This document shows positions 49,381 to 62,514 of a DNA stretch of 64,000 nt, piece by piece. This stretch comes from Macrobrachium rosenbergii. Lineage: Eukaryota; Arthropoda; Malacostraca; Decapoda; Palaemonidae. A program made the translations under genes and the position numbers. Position 1 is the stretch's first letter. Each line of letters opens with the position of its first letter. Location of the stretch: positions 9,253,726 through 9,317,725 of the forward strand of contig NC_089756.1 of assembly GCF_040412425.1 (NCBI RefSeq), in the 5' to 3' direction. A model generated the notes under the pieces. The model ran no database searches and had not been told where the DNA came from. It saw only the letters and a program-made list of their open reading frames with translations.

Positions 49381-50404
49381 TGTTGCATAGTAGTGGTATT
49401 AGGATAAGTCGACGGGATTAGTCTCTGAAACGGCTCCCCGCTCATTCTCTCTCCTTTGCTTGAGGTTGTGTATTACCTTTGTAGTAACAGATATTTTTTA
49501 TAAATTCCTTCCGCAGCCAGTTTGAACGTATTAGTGATTCAGGCGAGTCACAATAATATTCATTTAACGGAGAACATGAATAAAAAAAAAAATATGAGAC
49601 CCCTTTATCCAGAACACCGTAGGAACGACCGAGATTAAGCAAAGCATATTGCTTCACTCACATCCAGTAACAGACAGTTTTAATAACGATCCGAATGATC
49701 TTCTTTCACCATAAAGAGGCAATATAGGCATTCCATCTATTTGAACGTGGAGACAGGGTGCCAGTAGACTTGGCGACCTCTTCGACCTCCGGTATAGCCT
49801 TGTCGAGCGCGCCAAGAAATCAGACAAAATGTTCTAGGAAGGGATTGCGCCAACCAGCAATAGACGAAACGTTTGTTTAAATAAAAAAAAACGAATTGTT
49901 GCGCCGACACGCTCTAACAGGACATTGTAGTAACAGGGAAGACTATTTTATTGTGTGGATAAAGGTGAATGGGCTAACAAATATGCAGAAATTGTTGTAC
50001 AACATATCACGCCAACAGACGAGATATGATGTGATATTGGAGGAGATTGTAGCAATAGACCAATAGTGGGAACGTTTGTTAAAAAACGGAAAGGAAAACT
50101 ATTTTAAGCGAAAGTATCGGCAAACCAAAGTTAATAATAAAATTTAAAAAGGCACTACACAAACACTAACAAAAAAGAAATTAAACACCGGCAAACGAAA
50201 TGTAAAGAAAAGGGCAAAGGAAACGAATTTGTCACTAAAGAAAACACGCCCGCAGGAAGGCGCGGGCTATTGACATGTGCAAATGAACGTGCCCAAATCC
50301 TCGCAGGCGAAATGTTCGTAGAACAGAATGCTTCCAAAGGATAACGGACGATAAGTTCATAATATCCGGCAAAGAAAAAGGCTTACTGTTTTTGCTATAA
50401 TTAG
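49381..50404. other. Non-coding, nothing recognised
   Basis: Purine-rich plus strand with scattered GAAACGTTTGTT words (about 49867 and 50070). No protein recognised. Confidence 0.45.
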
Positions 50405-50704
50405 TATTTTTATCTCCGTGGTGGGGTAGTGCCATCAGTGCACCTCATGTTGTGCACTGTAGGCATTACTTACGGTTTTTTTACAGCGTCCCTTCGGCCC
50501 CTAGCTACCTCCGTTCCGTTCATATTTTTTCTTCCGTCTTTCTTTCCACACTCTCTTAACAATTGTTTCATAGTGCAGCTGCTTTGAGGTTTTCATCCTG
50601 TTACACCTCTAAGACCTCCTTTACTGTCAATTTTCCTTTCAGCTCTGAATGACCTCATAGGTCCCAGCGCTTGGCCTTTGGCCTAAATCTTATATTCCTT
50701 CCTT
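50405..50704 (+). mobile_element. Decapod-type short interspersed repeat, copy 1
   Basis: Contains GGGGTAGTGCCATCAGTGCA, CCTCATG-TGTGCACTGTAGG, AGCTGCTTTGAGGTTTTCAT, CTGTTACACCTCTAAGACCT, CTGAATGACCTCATAGGTCC and CAGCGCTTGGCCTTTGGCCT, then an AAATCTTATATTCCTTCC tail. I recall this sequence type as a common repeat in shrimp and crayfish. Non-coding. Confidence 0.65.
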
Positions 50705-51052
50705 CTTAGTAATAAGAATGCACGCGCATACAAGAATCGTATAGTTAAATACTGTACTGTACAAATGAAAATGATGAAATTGTGCGTTTTTAAGACGCCA
50801 TAGAAACTAAAGGTTCAGAAGAGCATTTTACATCAAGCAACTAAACTTCTGGCATGGCTGCGAAACCTCCTCAAGGACTTTGTTTAGATAAAGCTAAAAA
50901 TATCATTAAGAATAATAACTAATTTTTGTCTTAGTGGTATGATTTAGATATAGAAAATTTGTGGGTGGACGGTACTAGCTTAAGCAAACAATCTCCTGGC
51001 CGTTAGTGTTGTTTTGATTTTCTCATAAGCCATTATTTGGTAAGGGAAACGT
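50705..51052. other. Non-coding, nothing recognised
   Basis: AT-rich, no coding signal. Confidence 0.5.
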
Positions 51053-51215
<163 letters not shown>

Positions 51216-51549
51216 TAACAGATGCTTTGTAAAAATCATAGTAGCTCAACGTGCAAAAGACAAGAAAAAACATAAAAAAAGTTACGAATATTTGCTTCTA
51301 TTTCTTCTCACTCTTCCTCTTTCCTACCTGGTGTTGATCATTTATCTAAACATGTGGTGACTGCTCAGGGCACAGTTTATCTTGAGTGGAGAAAGGCTCT
51401 CTCCTCCTAAAAGGAAGAAAGTCTTGAAAAAAAAGGAAAAAGATAGAAAGTTTCGTAAATGAGTAGACGAAAGAAGTAACATCAGTAATAAGGGGCTGTT
51501 GTGGGATTGCACTTCTATCATCCTTTTCCAGGTTTATTAATATTTATAA
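51216..51549. other. Left flank of the satellite array
   Basis: Unique-looking DNA; no coding signal. Confidence 0.5.
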
Positions 51550-54432
51550 CAGAGAGAGAGAGAGAGAGAGAGAACCCATTATTTACTACACTTGCTTTAT
51601 CTAAAACGTAAAAAATTAGGAGTAGGAAGAGAGAGAGAGAGGGGAGAGAGAGAACCCATTATTTACTACACTTGCTTTATCTAAAACGTAAAAAAGTAGG
51701 AGAGAGAGAGAGAGAACCCATTATTTACTACACTTGCTTTATCTAAGAGGTAAAAAAGTAGGGGAGAGAGACAGAGAGAAAACCCATTATTTACTACACT
51801 TGCTTTATCTAAGACGTAAAAAAGTAGGAGAGAGAGAACCCATTATTTTCTACACTTGCTTTATCTAAAACGTAAGAAAGTAGGAGAGAGAGAGAGAACC
51901 CATTATTTACTACACTTGCTTTATCTAAAACCCATTATTTACTAAAAAAGACGTAGGAGAGAGAGAGAGAGAGACCATTATTATTTACTAAGACTTGCCC
52001 ATTTTTATCTAAAACGTAAAAAAAGGAGGGGGGAGAGAGAGAGACCCATTATTTACTACACTTGCTTTATCTAAGACGTAAAAAAGTAGGAGAGAGAGAG
52101 AGAAAGAGAACCCATTATTTACTACACTTGCTTTATCTAAAGCGTGAAAAAGTAGGAGAGAGAGAGAGAGAACCCATTATTTACTACACTTGCTTTATCT
52201 AAGACATAAAAAAGTCGGAGACATAAACACTTGCTTTATCTAAGACGTAAAAAGTAGTAGGAGAGAGAGAGAGAGAGAACCCATTATTTATTACACTTGC
52301 TTCATCTAAGACGTAAAAAAGTCGGAGAGAGAGAGAGAGAGGGAGGGAGAACCCATTATTTACTATACTTGCTTTATCTAAAACGTGAAAAAGTAGGAGG
52401 GAGAGAGAGAGAGAGAGAGAACCCATTATTTACTACACTTGCTTCTAAGACATCTAAGACGTAAAAATCTAAGACATAAAAAAGTAGGAGAGAGAGAGAG
52501 AGAAAAAAGTAGGAGAGAGAGAGAGAACCATTATTTACTACACTTGCTTTATCTAAGATGTAAAAAGTAGGAGAGAGAGAGAGAGAACCCCATTATTTAC
52601 TACACTTGCTTTATCTAAGATAAAAAGTAAAAAAAAAAAAGGGAGAGAGAGAGAGAACCCATTATTTACTACACTTGCTTTATCTAAGACGTAAAAAGTA
52701 GGAGAGAGAGAAGAGAGAACCCATTATTTACTACACTTGCTTTATCTAAGACGTAAAAATGTAGGAGAGAGAGAGAACCCATTATTTACTACATCTAAGA
52801 CGTAAAAAGAGGAGAACACTTGCTTTATCTAAGACGTAAAAATCTAAGACGTAGGAGAGAGAGAAAGAGAACCCATTATTTACTACACTTGCTTTATCTA
52901 AGACGTAAAAAAGTAAGAGAGAGAGAACTAATCTAAGACCCATAAAATCTAAAACGTAAAAGGAGGAGAGAGAGAGAACCCATTTATTTTGCTTTATCTA
53001 AAACACCCATTGCTTTATCTAAGACGTAAAAAAGTAGGAGAGAGAGAGAGAGACCCATTATTTACTACACTTGCTTTATCTAAGATCGTAAAAAAGTAGG
53101 AGAGAGAGAGAGAGAACCCATTATTTACTACACTTGCTTTATCTAAAACGTAAAAAGTAGGAGAGAGAGAGAACCCATTATTTACTACACTTGCTTTATC
53201 TAAAACGTAAAAAAGTAGGAGAGAGAGAGAGAGAACCCATTATTTACTACATTTGCTTTATCTAAGACCCATTATTTACTACACTTCTAAGACTATCTAA
53301 GACGTAAAAAGTAGGAGAGAGAGAGAAAAAGTAAGAGAGAGAGACCCATTATTTACTACACTTGCTTTATCTAAAACGTAAAAAGTAGTAGAGAGAGAAC
53401 CCATTAGATCTAAGAGTAGGAGAGAGAGAGACCATTATTTACTACACTTGCTTTATCTAAGACGTAAAAAGTAGGAGAGAGAGAGAGAACCCATTATTTA
53501 CTAAACTTGCTTTATCTAAGTCGTAAAAAAGTAAAAGAGAGAGAGAGAGAGAGAACCCATTATTTACTACACTTGCTTTATCTAAGACATAAAAACGTAA
53601 AAAGAGAGAGAGAGAACCCATTATTTACTACACTTGCTTTATCTAAGACATAAAAAGTAGGAGAGAGAGAGAAAAAAGAGAGAGAGAGAACCCATTATTT
53701 ACTACACTTGCTTTATCTAAGACGTAAAAAGTCGGAGAGAGAGAGAGAAAAAAGAGGAGAGAACCCATTATTTACTATACTTGCTTTATCTAAAACGTGA
53801 AAAAGTAGGAGGGAGAGAGAGAGAGAGAGAGAACCCATTATTTACTACACTTGCTTCATCTAAGACGTAAAAAAGTAGGAGAGAGAGAGAGAGAGAACCC
53901 ATTATTTACTACACTTGCTTTATCTAAGATGTAAAAAGTAGGAGAGAGAGAGAGAGAACCCATTATTTACTACACTTGCTTTATCTAAGATGTAAAAAGT
54001 AGGAGAGAGAGAGAGAGAACCCATTATTTACTACACTTGCTTTATCTAAGACGTAAAAAAGTAGGAGAGAGAGAGAGAGAACCCATTATTTACTACACTT
54101 GCTTTATCTAAGACGTAAAAATGTAGGAGAGAGAGAGAGAGAACCCATTATTTACTACACTTGCTTTATCTAAGACGTAAAAAAAGTAGGAGAGAGAGAA
54201 AGAGAACCCATTATTTACTACACTTGCTTTATCTAAGACATAAAAAAGTAGGAGAGAGAGAGAAGAGACCCATTATTTACTACACTTGCTTTATCTAAGA
54301 CGTAAAAAAAGTAGGAGAGAGAGAGAGAACCCATTATTTATTACACTTGCTTTATCTAAGACGTAAAAAAAACGTAGGAGAGAGAGAGAACCCATTATTT
54401 ACTACACTTGCTTTATCTAAGACGTAAAAAAG

Positions 54433-54469
<37 letters not shown>

Positions 54470-56158
54470 CCATTATTTACTACACTTGCTTTATCTAAAA
54501 CGTAAAAAAGTAGGAGAGAGAGAGAGAGAACCCATTATTTATTACACTTGCTTTATCTAAGACGTAAAAAAGTCGGAGAGAGAGAGAGAGAGAACCCATT
54601 ATTTACTACACTTGCTTTATCTAAAACGTAAAAAAGTAGGAGAGAGAGAGAACCCATTATTTTCTACACTTGCTTTATCTAAAACATAAAAAGTAGGAGA
54701 GAGAGAGAGAGAGACAACCCATTATTTACTACACTTGCTTTATCTAAAACGTAAAAAAGTAGGGGAGAGAGAGAGAGAGAGAACCCATTATTTACTACAC
54801 TTGCTTTATCTAAAACGTAAAAAAGTAAGAGAGAGAGAAAGAGAACCCATTATTTACTACACTTGCTTTATCTAAAACGTAAAAAAGAGGAGAGAGAAAG
54901 AGAGAGACAACCCATTATTTACTACACTTGCTTTATCTAAGACGTAAAAAAGTAGGAGAGAGAGAGACAACCCATTATTTACTACACTTGCTTTATCTAA
55001 GACGTAAAAAAGTAGGAGAGAGAGAGAGAACCCATTATTTACTACACTTGCTTTATCTAAGACGTAAAAAAGTAGGAGAGAGAGAGAAAGAGAACCCATT
55101 ATTTACTACACTTGCTTTATCTAAGTCGTAAAAAAGTAGGAGAGAGAGAGAGAGAGACAACCCATTATTTACTACACTTGCTTTATCTAAGAAGTAAAAA
55201 AGTAGGAGAGAGAGAGAGAGAGAGAACCCATTATTTGCTACACTTGCTTTATCTAAGACGTAAAAAGTAGGAGAGAGAGAGAGACAACCCATTATTTACT
55301 ACACTTGCTTTATCTAAGACGTAAAAAGTAGGAGAGAGAGAGAGAGACCCATTATTTACTACACTTGCTTTATCTAAAACGTAAAAAGTAGGGGAGAGAG
55401 AGAGAGAACCCATTATTTACTACACTTATTTATCTAAGACGTAAAAAAGTAGGAGAGAGAGAGAGAGAACAACCATTATTTACTACTACTTGCTTTATCT
55501 AAGACGTAAAAAGTAGGAGAGAGAGAGAGAGAGAACCCATTATTTACTAAACTTGCTTTATCTAAGACGTAAAAAAGTAGGAGAGAGAGAGAGACAACCC
55601 ATTATTTACTACACTTGCTTTATCTAAAACATAAAAAGTAGGAGAGAGAGAGAACCCATTATTTACTACACTTGCTTTATCTAAGACGTAAAAAGTAGGG
55701 AGAGAGAGAGAGAACCCATTATTTACTACACTTGCTTTATCTAAGACATAAAAAAGTAGGAGAGAGAGAGAGAGAGAGAACCCATTATTTACTACACTTG
55801 CTTTATCTAAGACGTAAAAAAGTAGGAGAGAGAGAGAGAGAGAAAGAACCCATTATTTACTACACTTGCTTTATCTAAGACGTAAAAAAGTAGGAGAGAG
55901 AGAGAGAACCCATTATTTACTACACTTGCTTTATCTAAGACGTAAAAAGTAGGAGAGAGAGAGAGAGAAACCCATTATTTACTACACTTGCTTTATCTAA
56001 GACGTAAAAAGTAGGAGAGAGAGAGAGAGAGAGAGAACCATTATTTACTACACTTGCTTTATCTAAGACGTAAAAAGTAGAGAGAGAGAGAGAGAGAGAA
56101 CCCATTATTTACTACACTTGCTTTATCTAAGACGTAAAAAAGTAGGAGAGAGAGAGAG

Positions 56159-56420
56159 AGACAACCCATTATTTACTACACTTGCTTTATCTAAGACGTA
56201 AAAAAGTAGGAGAGAGAGAGAGAGAGAGAACCCATTATTTACTACACTTGCTTTATCTAAGACGTAAAAAAGTAGGAGAGAGAGAGAGAGACAACCCATT
56301 ATTTACTACACTTGCTTTATCTAAGACGTAAAAAAGTAGGAGAGAGAGAGAGAGAGAGAACCCATTATTTACTACACTTGCTTTATCTAAGACGTAAAAA
56401 AGTAGGGGAGAGAGAGAGAG
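56159..56420. repeat. Dimeric higher-order unit within the satellite (130 bp)
   Basis: Alternating units with GACAACCCATT and GAGAACCCATT junctions repeat with a 130-bp step (ACAACCCATT at 56161 and 56291) and are identical along the dimer. This points to a very recent duplication. Confidence 0.75.
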
Positions 56421-57289
56421 AGAGAGAACCCATTATTTACTACACTTGCTTTATCTAAGACATAAACAAGTAGGAGAGAGAGAGAGAGAGAGAGAGAGAA
56501 CCCATTATTTACTACACTTGCTTTATCTAAAACGTAAAAAAGTAGGAGAGAGAGAGAGAGAGAGAACCCATTATTTACTACACTTGCTTTATCTAAGACG
56601 TAAAAAAGTAGGAGAGAGAGAGAGAACCCATTATTTACTACACTTGCTTTATCTAAGACGTAAAAAAGTAGGAGAGAGAGAGAGAGAGAACCCATTATTT
56701 ACTACACTTGCTTTATCTAAGATGTAAAAAAGTAGGAGAGAGAGAGAGAGAGAAAGAACCCATTATTTACTACACTTGCTTTATCTAAGACGTAAAAAAG
56801 TAGGAGAGAGAGAGAGAGAGCCCATTATTTACTACACTTGCTTTATCTAAGATGTAAAAAAGTAGGAGAGAGAGAGAGAGAGAACCCATTATTTACTACA
56901 CTTGCTTTATCTAAGACGTAAAAAAGTAGGAGAGAGAGAGAGAGAGAACCCATTATTTACTACACTTGCTTTATCTAAGACGTAAAAAAGTAGGAGAGAG
57001 AGAGAGAACCAATTATTTACTACACTTGCTTTATCTAAGACGTAAAAAAGGAGGAGAGAGAGAGAGAAACAACCCATTATTTACTACACTTGCTTTATCT
57101 AAGACGTAAAAAAGTAAGAGAGAGAGAGAGCCCATTATTTACTACACTTGCTTTATCTAATACGTAAAAAAGTAAGAGAGAGAGAGAGAGAGAGAACCCA
57201 TTATTTACTACACTTGCTTTATCTAAAACATAAAAAAGTAAGAGAGAGAGAGAGAGAGAGAACTCATTATTTACTACACTTGCTTTATC

Positions 57290-58140
57290 TAAAACATAAA
57301 AAAGTAGGAGAGAGAGAGCCCATTCTTTACTACACTTGCTTTATCTAAAACGTAAAGTAAGAGAGTGAGAGAGAGCTCATTAGTTACTACACTTGCTGTA
57401 TCTAAAACGTAAACAAGTAAGAGAGAGAACCCATTATTTACTACACTTGCTTTATCAAAGACGTAAAAAAGTAAGAGAGAGAGAGAACCCATTATTTACT
57501 ACACTAGATTTATCTAAAACGTAAAATAGTAAGAGAGAGAGAGAGAGCCCATTATTTACTACACTTGCTTTATCTAAAACGTAAAAAAGTAAGAGAGAGA
57601 GAGACAGAGCCCATTATTTACTACACTTGCTTTATCTAAAACGTAAAAAAGTAGGAGAGAGAGAGAGAACCCATTATTAACTACACTTGCTTTATCTAAA
57701 ACGTAAAAAAGTAGGAGAGAAAGAGAGAGAGAACCCATTATTTACTACACTTGCTTTGTCTAAGACATAAAAAAGTAGGAGAGAGAGAGAGAGAGAGACC
57801 CATTATTTACTACACTTGCTTTATCTAAAACGTAAAAAGGTAAGGGAGAGAGAGAGAACCCATTATTTACTACACTTGCTTTATCTAAAACATAAAAAAG
57901 TAGGAGAGAGAGAGCCCATTCTTTACTACACTTGCTTTATCTAAAACGTAAAGTAAGAGAGAGAGAGAGAGAGCCCATTAGTTACTACACTTGCTTTATC
58001 TAAAACGTAAGCAAGTAAGAGAGAGAACCCATTATTTACTACACTTGCTTTATCAAAGACGTAAAAAAGTAAGAGAGAGAGAGAACCCATTATTTAATAC
58101 ACTAGATTTATCTAAAACGTAAAAAAGTAAGAGAAAGAGA
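57290..58140. repeat. Higher-order duplication (about 595-bp offset) at the array edge
   Basis: A run of four distinctive units recurs in the same order: CCCATTCTTTACTACACTTG, CATTAGTTACTACACTTGCT, TTTATCAAAGACGTAAAAAA, CACTAGATTTATCTAAAACG. They occur at about 57320-57520 and 57915-58120. Confidence 0.85.
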
Positions 58141-58588
58141 GAGAGCCCATTATTTACTACACTTGCTTTATCTAAAACGTAAAATAGTAAGAGAGAGAGA
58201 GAGAGCCCATTATTTACTACACTTGCTTTATCTAAAACGTAAAAAAGTAGGAGAGAGCGAGAGAGAACCCATTATTTACTACACTTGCTTTATCTAAAAC
58301 GTAAAATAGTAAGAGAGAGAGAGAGAGCCCATTATTTACTACACTTGCTTTATCTAAAACGTAAAAAAGTAGGAGAGAGCGAGAGAGAACCCATTATTTA
58401 CTACACTTGCTTTATTTAAAACGTAAAAAAGTAGGAGACAGAGAGAGAGAGAGAACCCATTATTTACTACACTTGCTTTATCTAAGACATAAAAAAGTAG
58501 GAGAGAGAGAGAACCCATTATTTACTACACTTGCTTTGTCTAAAACGTAAAAAAGTAGGAAAGAGAGAGAGAGAGAGAGAGAGAGAGT

Positions 58589-58974
58589 AAGCTTACATAT
58601 TATTGAATTACACATGCTTGAAATGACCTCTGCATGAAAGACAGAATGTGCCAAATCAAAGACTGACAAATTTTTGCTTTACCTTAAATATAAAACCTTG
58701 AGAACGGAAATTCATTATATAAAAATTCTGCTTTCATGTTTTATGAAACTGAGATATATTTATTTTGATTTTAGTTTTTCAGCAATGAAAATAGATATAT
58801 CTTAGCATTTTTCTATATTTATGTGAATTTTAGTTTGGTTGCGTATTTTTTCAAAGAGCAATAACGAAATGCCTCTGCATTTTGACGTGTACATTCTACA
58901 TACATAGAAATGAGGTAGACCCACAGTTCATATCACTGAAATCCTATGCACATTGTTTTACATAAGATACACCC
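58589..58974. other. Right flank of the satellite array
   Basis: AT-rich DNA with no coding signal. Confidence 0.5.
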
Positions 58975-59105
58975 GATGGGATAGTGCCCTCAGTGCACCT
59001 CAGGCGATGCGCTGTAGGTATTACTTGAAGATTCTTTGCAAAGTCCCAAGAACCCTACCTGCAACTCCCCCCCCCCCGCCTAAATTTTATATTCCAATTC
59101 CATAA
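58975..59105 (+). mobile_element. Decapod-type short interspersed repeat, copy 2 with internal deletion
   Basis: GGGATAGTGCCCTCAGTGCA, CCTCAGGCGATGCGCTGTAG and GTATTACTTG match the head of 50405-50704. A C-run then leads straight to GCCTAAATTTTATATTCCAA, the tail. About 170 bp of the body are missing. Confidence 0.65.
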
Positions 59106-59249
59106 TAAGGTACAGACGTTTGCACTTGTTTGAACAAGAACCCTCTGTACATTATTGTGTTTTTCTTTTATTTCACACTGGTTTTCGGGTTATACTGGCA
59201 CTGTTACCGTTACGCAGTACTTACTTATCTATAATAATGAAATCCGAGT

Positions 59250-59470
59250 GGATCTTGTTTGTCCTCCCCCGGTTGACAGTAGGGGAGACATGACAGCCAC
59301 CCACCCACCATTTTGTCGGGCCCGGTTGGGGTCGGGGTAGGTAGGGGAACGGGAAGGTAGGGTCGACATCCACCCTCCTCCTGCAAACCTGTTTGTCCGT
59401 CCCGGGTGGGCGCGGGGTAGGTAGGGGATCGGGAGGGTAGGAGGGACAGCAGCACCGTCGCAGCGGGCGT
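59250..59470. repeat. GC-rich island with 80-bp tandem duplication
   Basis: CGGGGTAGGTAGGGGA occurs at about 59333 and 59413, and TTTGTC-G-CCCGG-TGGG precedes both. G-rich runs on the plus strand. The patch is unusual in this AT-rich setting. No coding sequence is supported on either strand. Confidence 0.75.
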
Positions 59471-59801
59471 AGGGCGCGCCAACAAGCTCGTAAAATAATT
59501 TTAAGGTGAAGAATTTTAAAAACACGGTGTTAAAATTGCATTACAGAAAGAATTTCTGATCTAGTGCTACATTTAAGCTTTTTTCCGTTTTTTTTTTTAT
59601 TTCTTCCAAGCACCTGATTTCGCTCGTTTTTCGCAGCTTTGAATTTCTGATGTGCTGGATTTTTCTTTCTGTCCTTTTGGCCGTTGATTTTATATTATTT
59701 ATGCTTACTTATTGAATTATGCGTCATTGTGGTTTGATTTTCTTTCTTTTATTTTGCAGTCTCTTAGAATATCTGACACTTCACAAAGAGTAATAAGTTT
59801 C

Positions 59802-59803
<2 letters not shown>
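59471..59803. other. Non-coding, nothing recognised
   Basis: T-rich DNA with no coding signal. Confidence 0.5.

Positions 59804-59889
<86 letters not shown>
59804..59889. repeat. (TA)n(TG)n microsatellite
   Basis: TA run ending in TGTGTGTGTGTA. Confidence 0.97.
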
Positions 59890-60439
59890 ATTATGATTAA
59901 TAATCAAAAGGTATTGATGCGTAGCCATACAAAGTAATGATAATGATAATCAGATTTCTCAAAATCAGCTAGCTGGTAATGACTTCAGGAGTATAATGTT
60001 TTATAGCTCACATCTGATTTAAAGGCTCAAATGTTCTTGGATTGTGTTTGAGGTTGTAAAAGTTGAGAGAGAGAGCGGGGTGCGGTTTGTTACCTTCGAT
60101 TTCTTTCCTATACATGATGGCAAGAAGATAGAAATGGCAAAAAAGTAAAAAAAAAAAAAAATGCACAGTTCTAACTTAACTCAGGAGATTAATCTCGACG
60201 GGTGATGTCTCATTATTTTTACGCGTTTTCCGTAGTTTAATTTTCTACGGGGTATTATATGAGACTTAGCTACCTGTTCTAATTTCAAGGTAGTTCGTTC
60301 TTAATTGAACCAGAGAAAAACCATGGTCGCACAGATGGTTTATAAAGGTGTAAAAATTAAGTCTTAAGGTACCTTGCTGTCATCGAATTGTATATCTCGA
60401 TGACATTAATATGATATTTAATCGTGAAGGACAGTGTAA
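59890..60439. other. Non-coding, nothing recognised
   Basis: AT-rich with an A-run near 60148-60161. No coding signal. Confidence 0.5.
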
Positions 60440-60461
60440 ACACACACATACACACACACAC

Positions 60462-60540
<79 letters not shown>
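60440..60540. repeat. (CA)n(TA)n microsatellite
   Basis: ACACAC run followed by a long TA run. Confidence 0.96.
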
Positions 60541-60541
<1 letters not shown>

Positions 60542-60683
60542 TTCATAACAGCTTTAAGGTTACTTCACCCATCGTTAATAATGAATAAGTTTCTTAAAAT
60601 TGATGTACTGTAGGCGTTAGTACTAATATAAAAATATGTAGAATTGCCTGCATAATAGAGAGTGGTGGTTTTAATTTTTAGCC

Positions 60684-60686
<3 letters not shown>

Positions 60687-60750
<64 letters not shown>

Positions 60751-60860
60751 TTATTTATATATATATATTTATATATATATATTTACTTATATATATAGTA
60801 TGTATATATAATATATTTATATATATTTATTTATTTATTCATATATATGTATATATTTTA
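60687..60860. repeat. (TA)n with TTTA interruptions
   Basis: TA run grading into ATATTTATATA variants. Confidence 0.95.
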
Positions 60861-61369
60861 GAATTATTTAATGTAAATTGCAACAAACTCTAGCGACCAT
60901 GTGTAAGAGGAGATGGCCCGAAAGCCAGCATTGAGTGAAGGAAAGTAGCATGAAAAGTAGTTTTAGGATAATTAAGAAGTTTCAAAATCCTGAAAGAAAG
61001 TAAAAAAAAAAACAAGTAATTCAATAGCAGTCGATGTTAAAAAGGACTTACGAGACTCCCATAATGCAATTGTGTAAAGTCTTTAAAATAAAAAAAAAAT
61101 GAAAAAGAAACGACAGCAGGTTGGATTAAAAAAGTAACAAGGCAAACGCCATTTATAAAGGAATTTGCAGAGGCTAAAATAAATTAAGTCAGAATCCATG
61201 TGGTGAGGTTATTTGAAAGATGGCGAGGGATAAGGTAGACGACATAAGGGCGAAAAGAAACACGAGGGTGGGGTGCCATTGTTCACGACCCCTTATGACT
61301 GCCAAAACGCCAGTACCCTCCGCTTGGGGTTTCTGCCCTTTCAGGAGTTGACGCCCACTTACATACTTC
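60861..61369. other. Non-coding, nothing recognised
   Basis: A-rich DNA with several A-runs (61003, 61090). No coding signal. Confidence 0.5.
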
Positions 61370-61925
61370 TTACTCCTCCTCCTCCTCCACCTCCTCCCCC
61401 TCTCTCTTAAGAAAACCATTATTCGCCTCCTTTCCAATTTAACGATCCCCTTTTGTAATTGTTTTCCCTTTTCCTCCTCCTCCTCCTCTTAAGAAAACCA
61501 TTATTCATCTCCATTCCGATATTGTTGCTTTTTCCCTACATATCTCCCCAAAATATTTTCACAATTTCAAGATTCTCTTTTGCAATTGTTTTCCCTTTTA
61601 TTCCTCCTCCTCCTCCTCCTCTTAAGAAAACCATTATTCATCTCCTTTCCAATTTCGTTGCTTTTTGCCACCACATATGACCCCAAAATATTTTCACAAT
61701 TTCACGATTCCCGTATGTAATTGTCTTCCCTCCTCCTCTTGTGAAAACCATTATTCATCTTTCCATTTTTGTCGCCTATTCCCCTGTGTATCTCCCAAAT
61801 AGCAATCACAATTTCACGATTCCCTGTCTTCCATTTTGTTTCCTTTTCCCTACATAACGCCCCAAAACATTTTATACAGTTTCCCAATTCCTATGGTAAT
61901 CGTTTTCCATTTTCATTTCTGTCTT
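61370..61925. repeat. Irregular tandem repeat: (TCC)n plus spacer
   Basis: CTTAAGAAAACCATTATTC follows a TCC run at about 61407, 61488 and 61621, and as TGTGAAAACCATTATTC at about 61740. The spacer includes CAATTTCACGATTCCC and GTAATTGTTTTCCCTTTT. Unit spacing is about 81, 133 and 120 bp. A third case in this window of a microsatellite amplified together with a spacer. Confidence 0.8.
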
Positions 61926-61933
61926 CGAAATGC

Positions 61934-62049
<116 letters not shown>

Positions 62050-62160
62050 TATTTTCGTTTATGGCATCGTCGTGTCGTTCATCTTGGCCGTCATCTTCCT
62101 CCCCCTCAAGCTGTGACACAGCTCTCTATCTTGCATCAGATTCCGAGAAGTAGGTGTCGT

Positions 62161-62163
<3 letters not shown>

Positions 62164-62230
<67 letters not shown>
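62164..62230. repeat. (TC)n microsatellite
   Basis: Uninterrupted TC run. Confidence 0.97.
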
Positions 62231-62232
<2 letters not shown>

Positions 62233-62365
62233 GAGCACAGTGTTTATCACTTGTAACTGCTTTATTGGTAGAGCTCATATAAACACTAATGATGACTTTG
62301 GGTTTATGTATTTTTTTATTGTATTTCCAGATTTACAGGCTGAAACAGCAAGCAAGGATGCTTAG

Positions 62366-62368
<3 letters not shown>

Positions 62369-62461
<93 letters not shown>

Positions 62462-62514
62462 TATATGTGTGTATGCATGTATGTGTATATATATACATAT
62501 ATATACTATATCAT
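62369..62514. repeat. (TA)n microsatellite with TG interruptions
   Basis: Long TA run, then TATGTGTGTATGCATGTATG. Confidence 0.96.

Larger units (their letters stand above)
51550..58588. repeat. ~7-kb satellite array: ~65-bp unit with variable (GA)n tract
   Basis: The unit is (GA)n, 6-30 bp and more, plus a spacer of about 47 bp: AACCCATTATTTACTACACT, TGCTTTATCTAAGACGTAAA, AAAGTAGG. About one hundred units lie in one orientation. Zones: 51550-52430 fairly regular; 52430-53450 scrambled, with truncated units and isolated TCTAAGACGTAAAA pieces; 53450-57100 homogeneous; 57100-58588 a variant form (GAGCCCATT, AAAACGTAAA, GTAAG). The polypurine tracts alternate with AT-rich spacers. Repeated Leu-Ser and Val-Leu-Asp-Lys-Ala translations are satellite reading, not protein. 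Units vary in length and lack CRISPR-like unique spacers. Confidence 0.98.

Noticed and set aside
54872..55292. Repeat protein with VLDKASVVNNG units
   Set aside because: Direct translation of the satellite's minus strand; frame changes with each GA-length change and there is no start or gene context.
51550..58588. CRISPR-like array
   Set aside because: Eukaryotic setting, units contain GA microsatellites, and there are no unique spacers between constant repeats.
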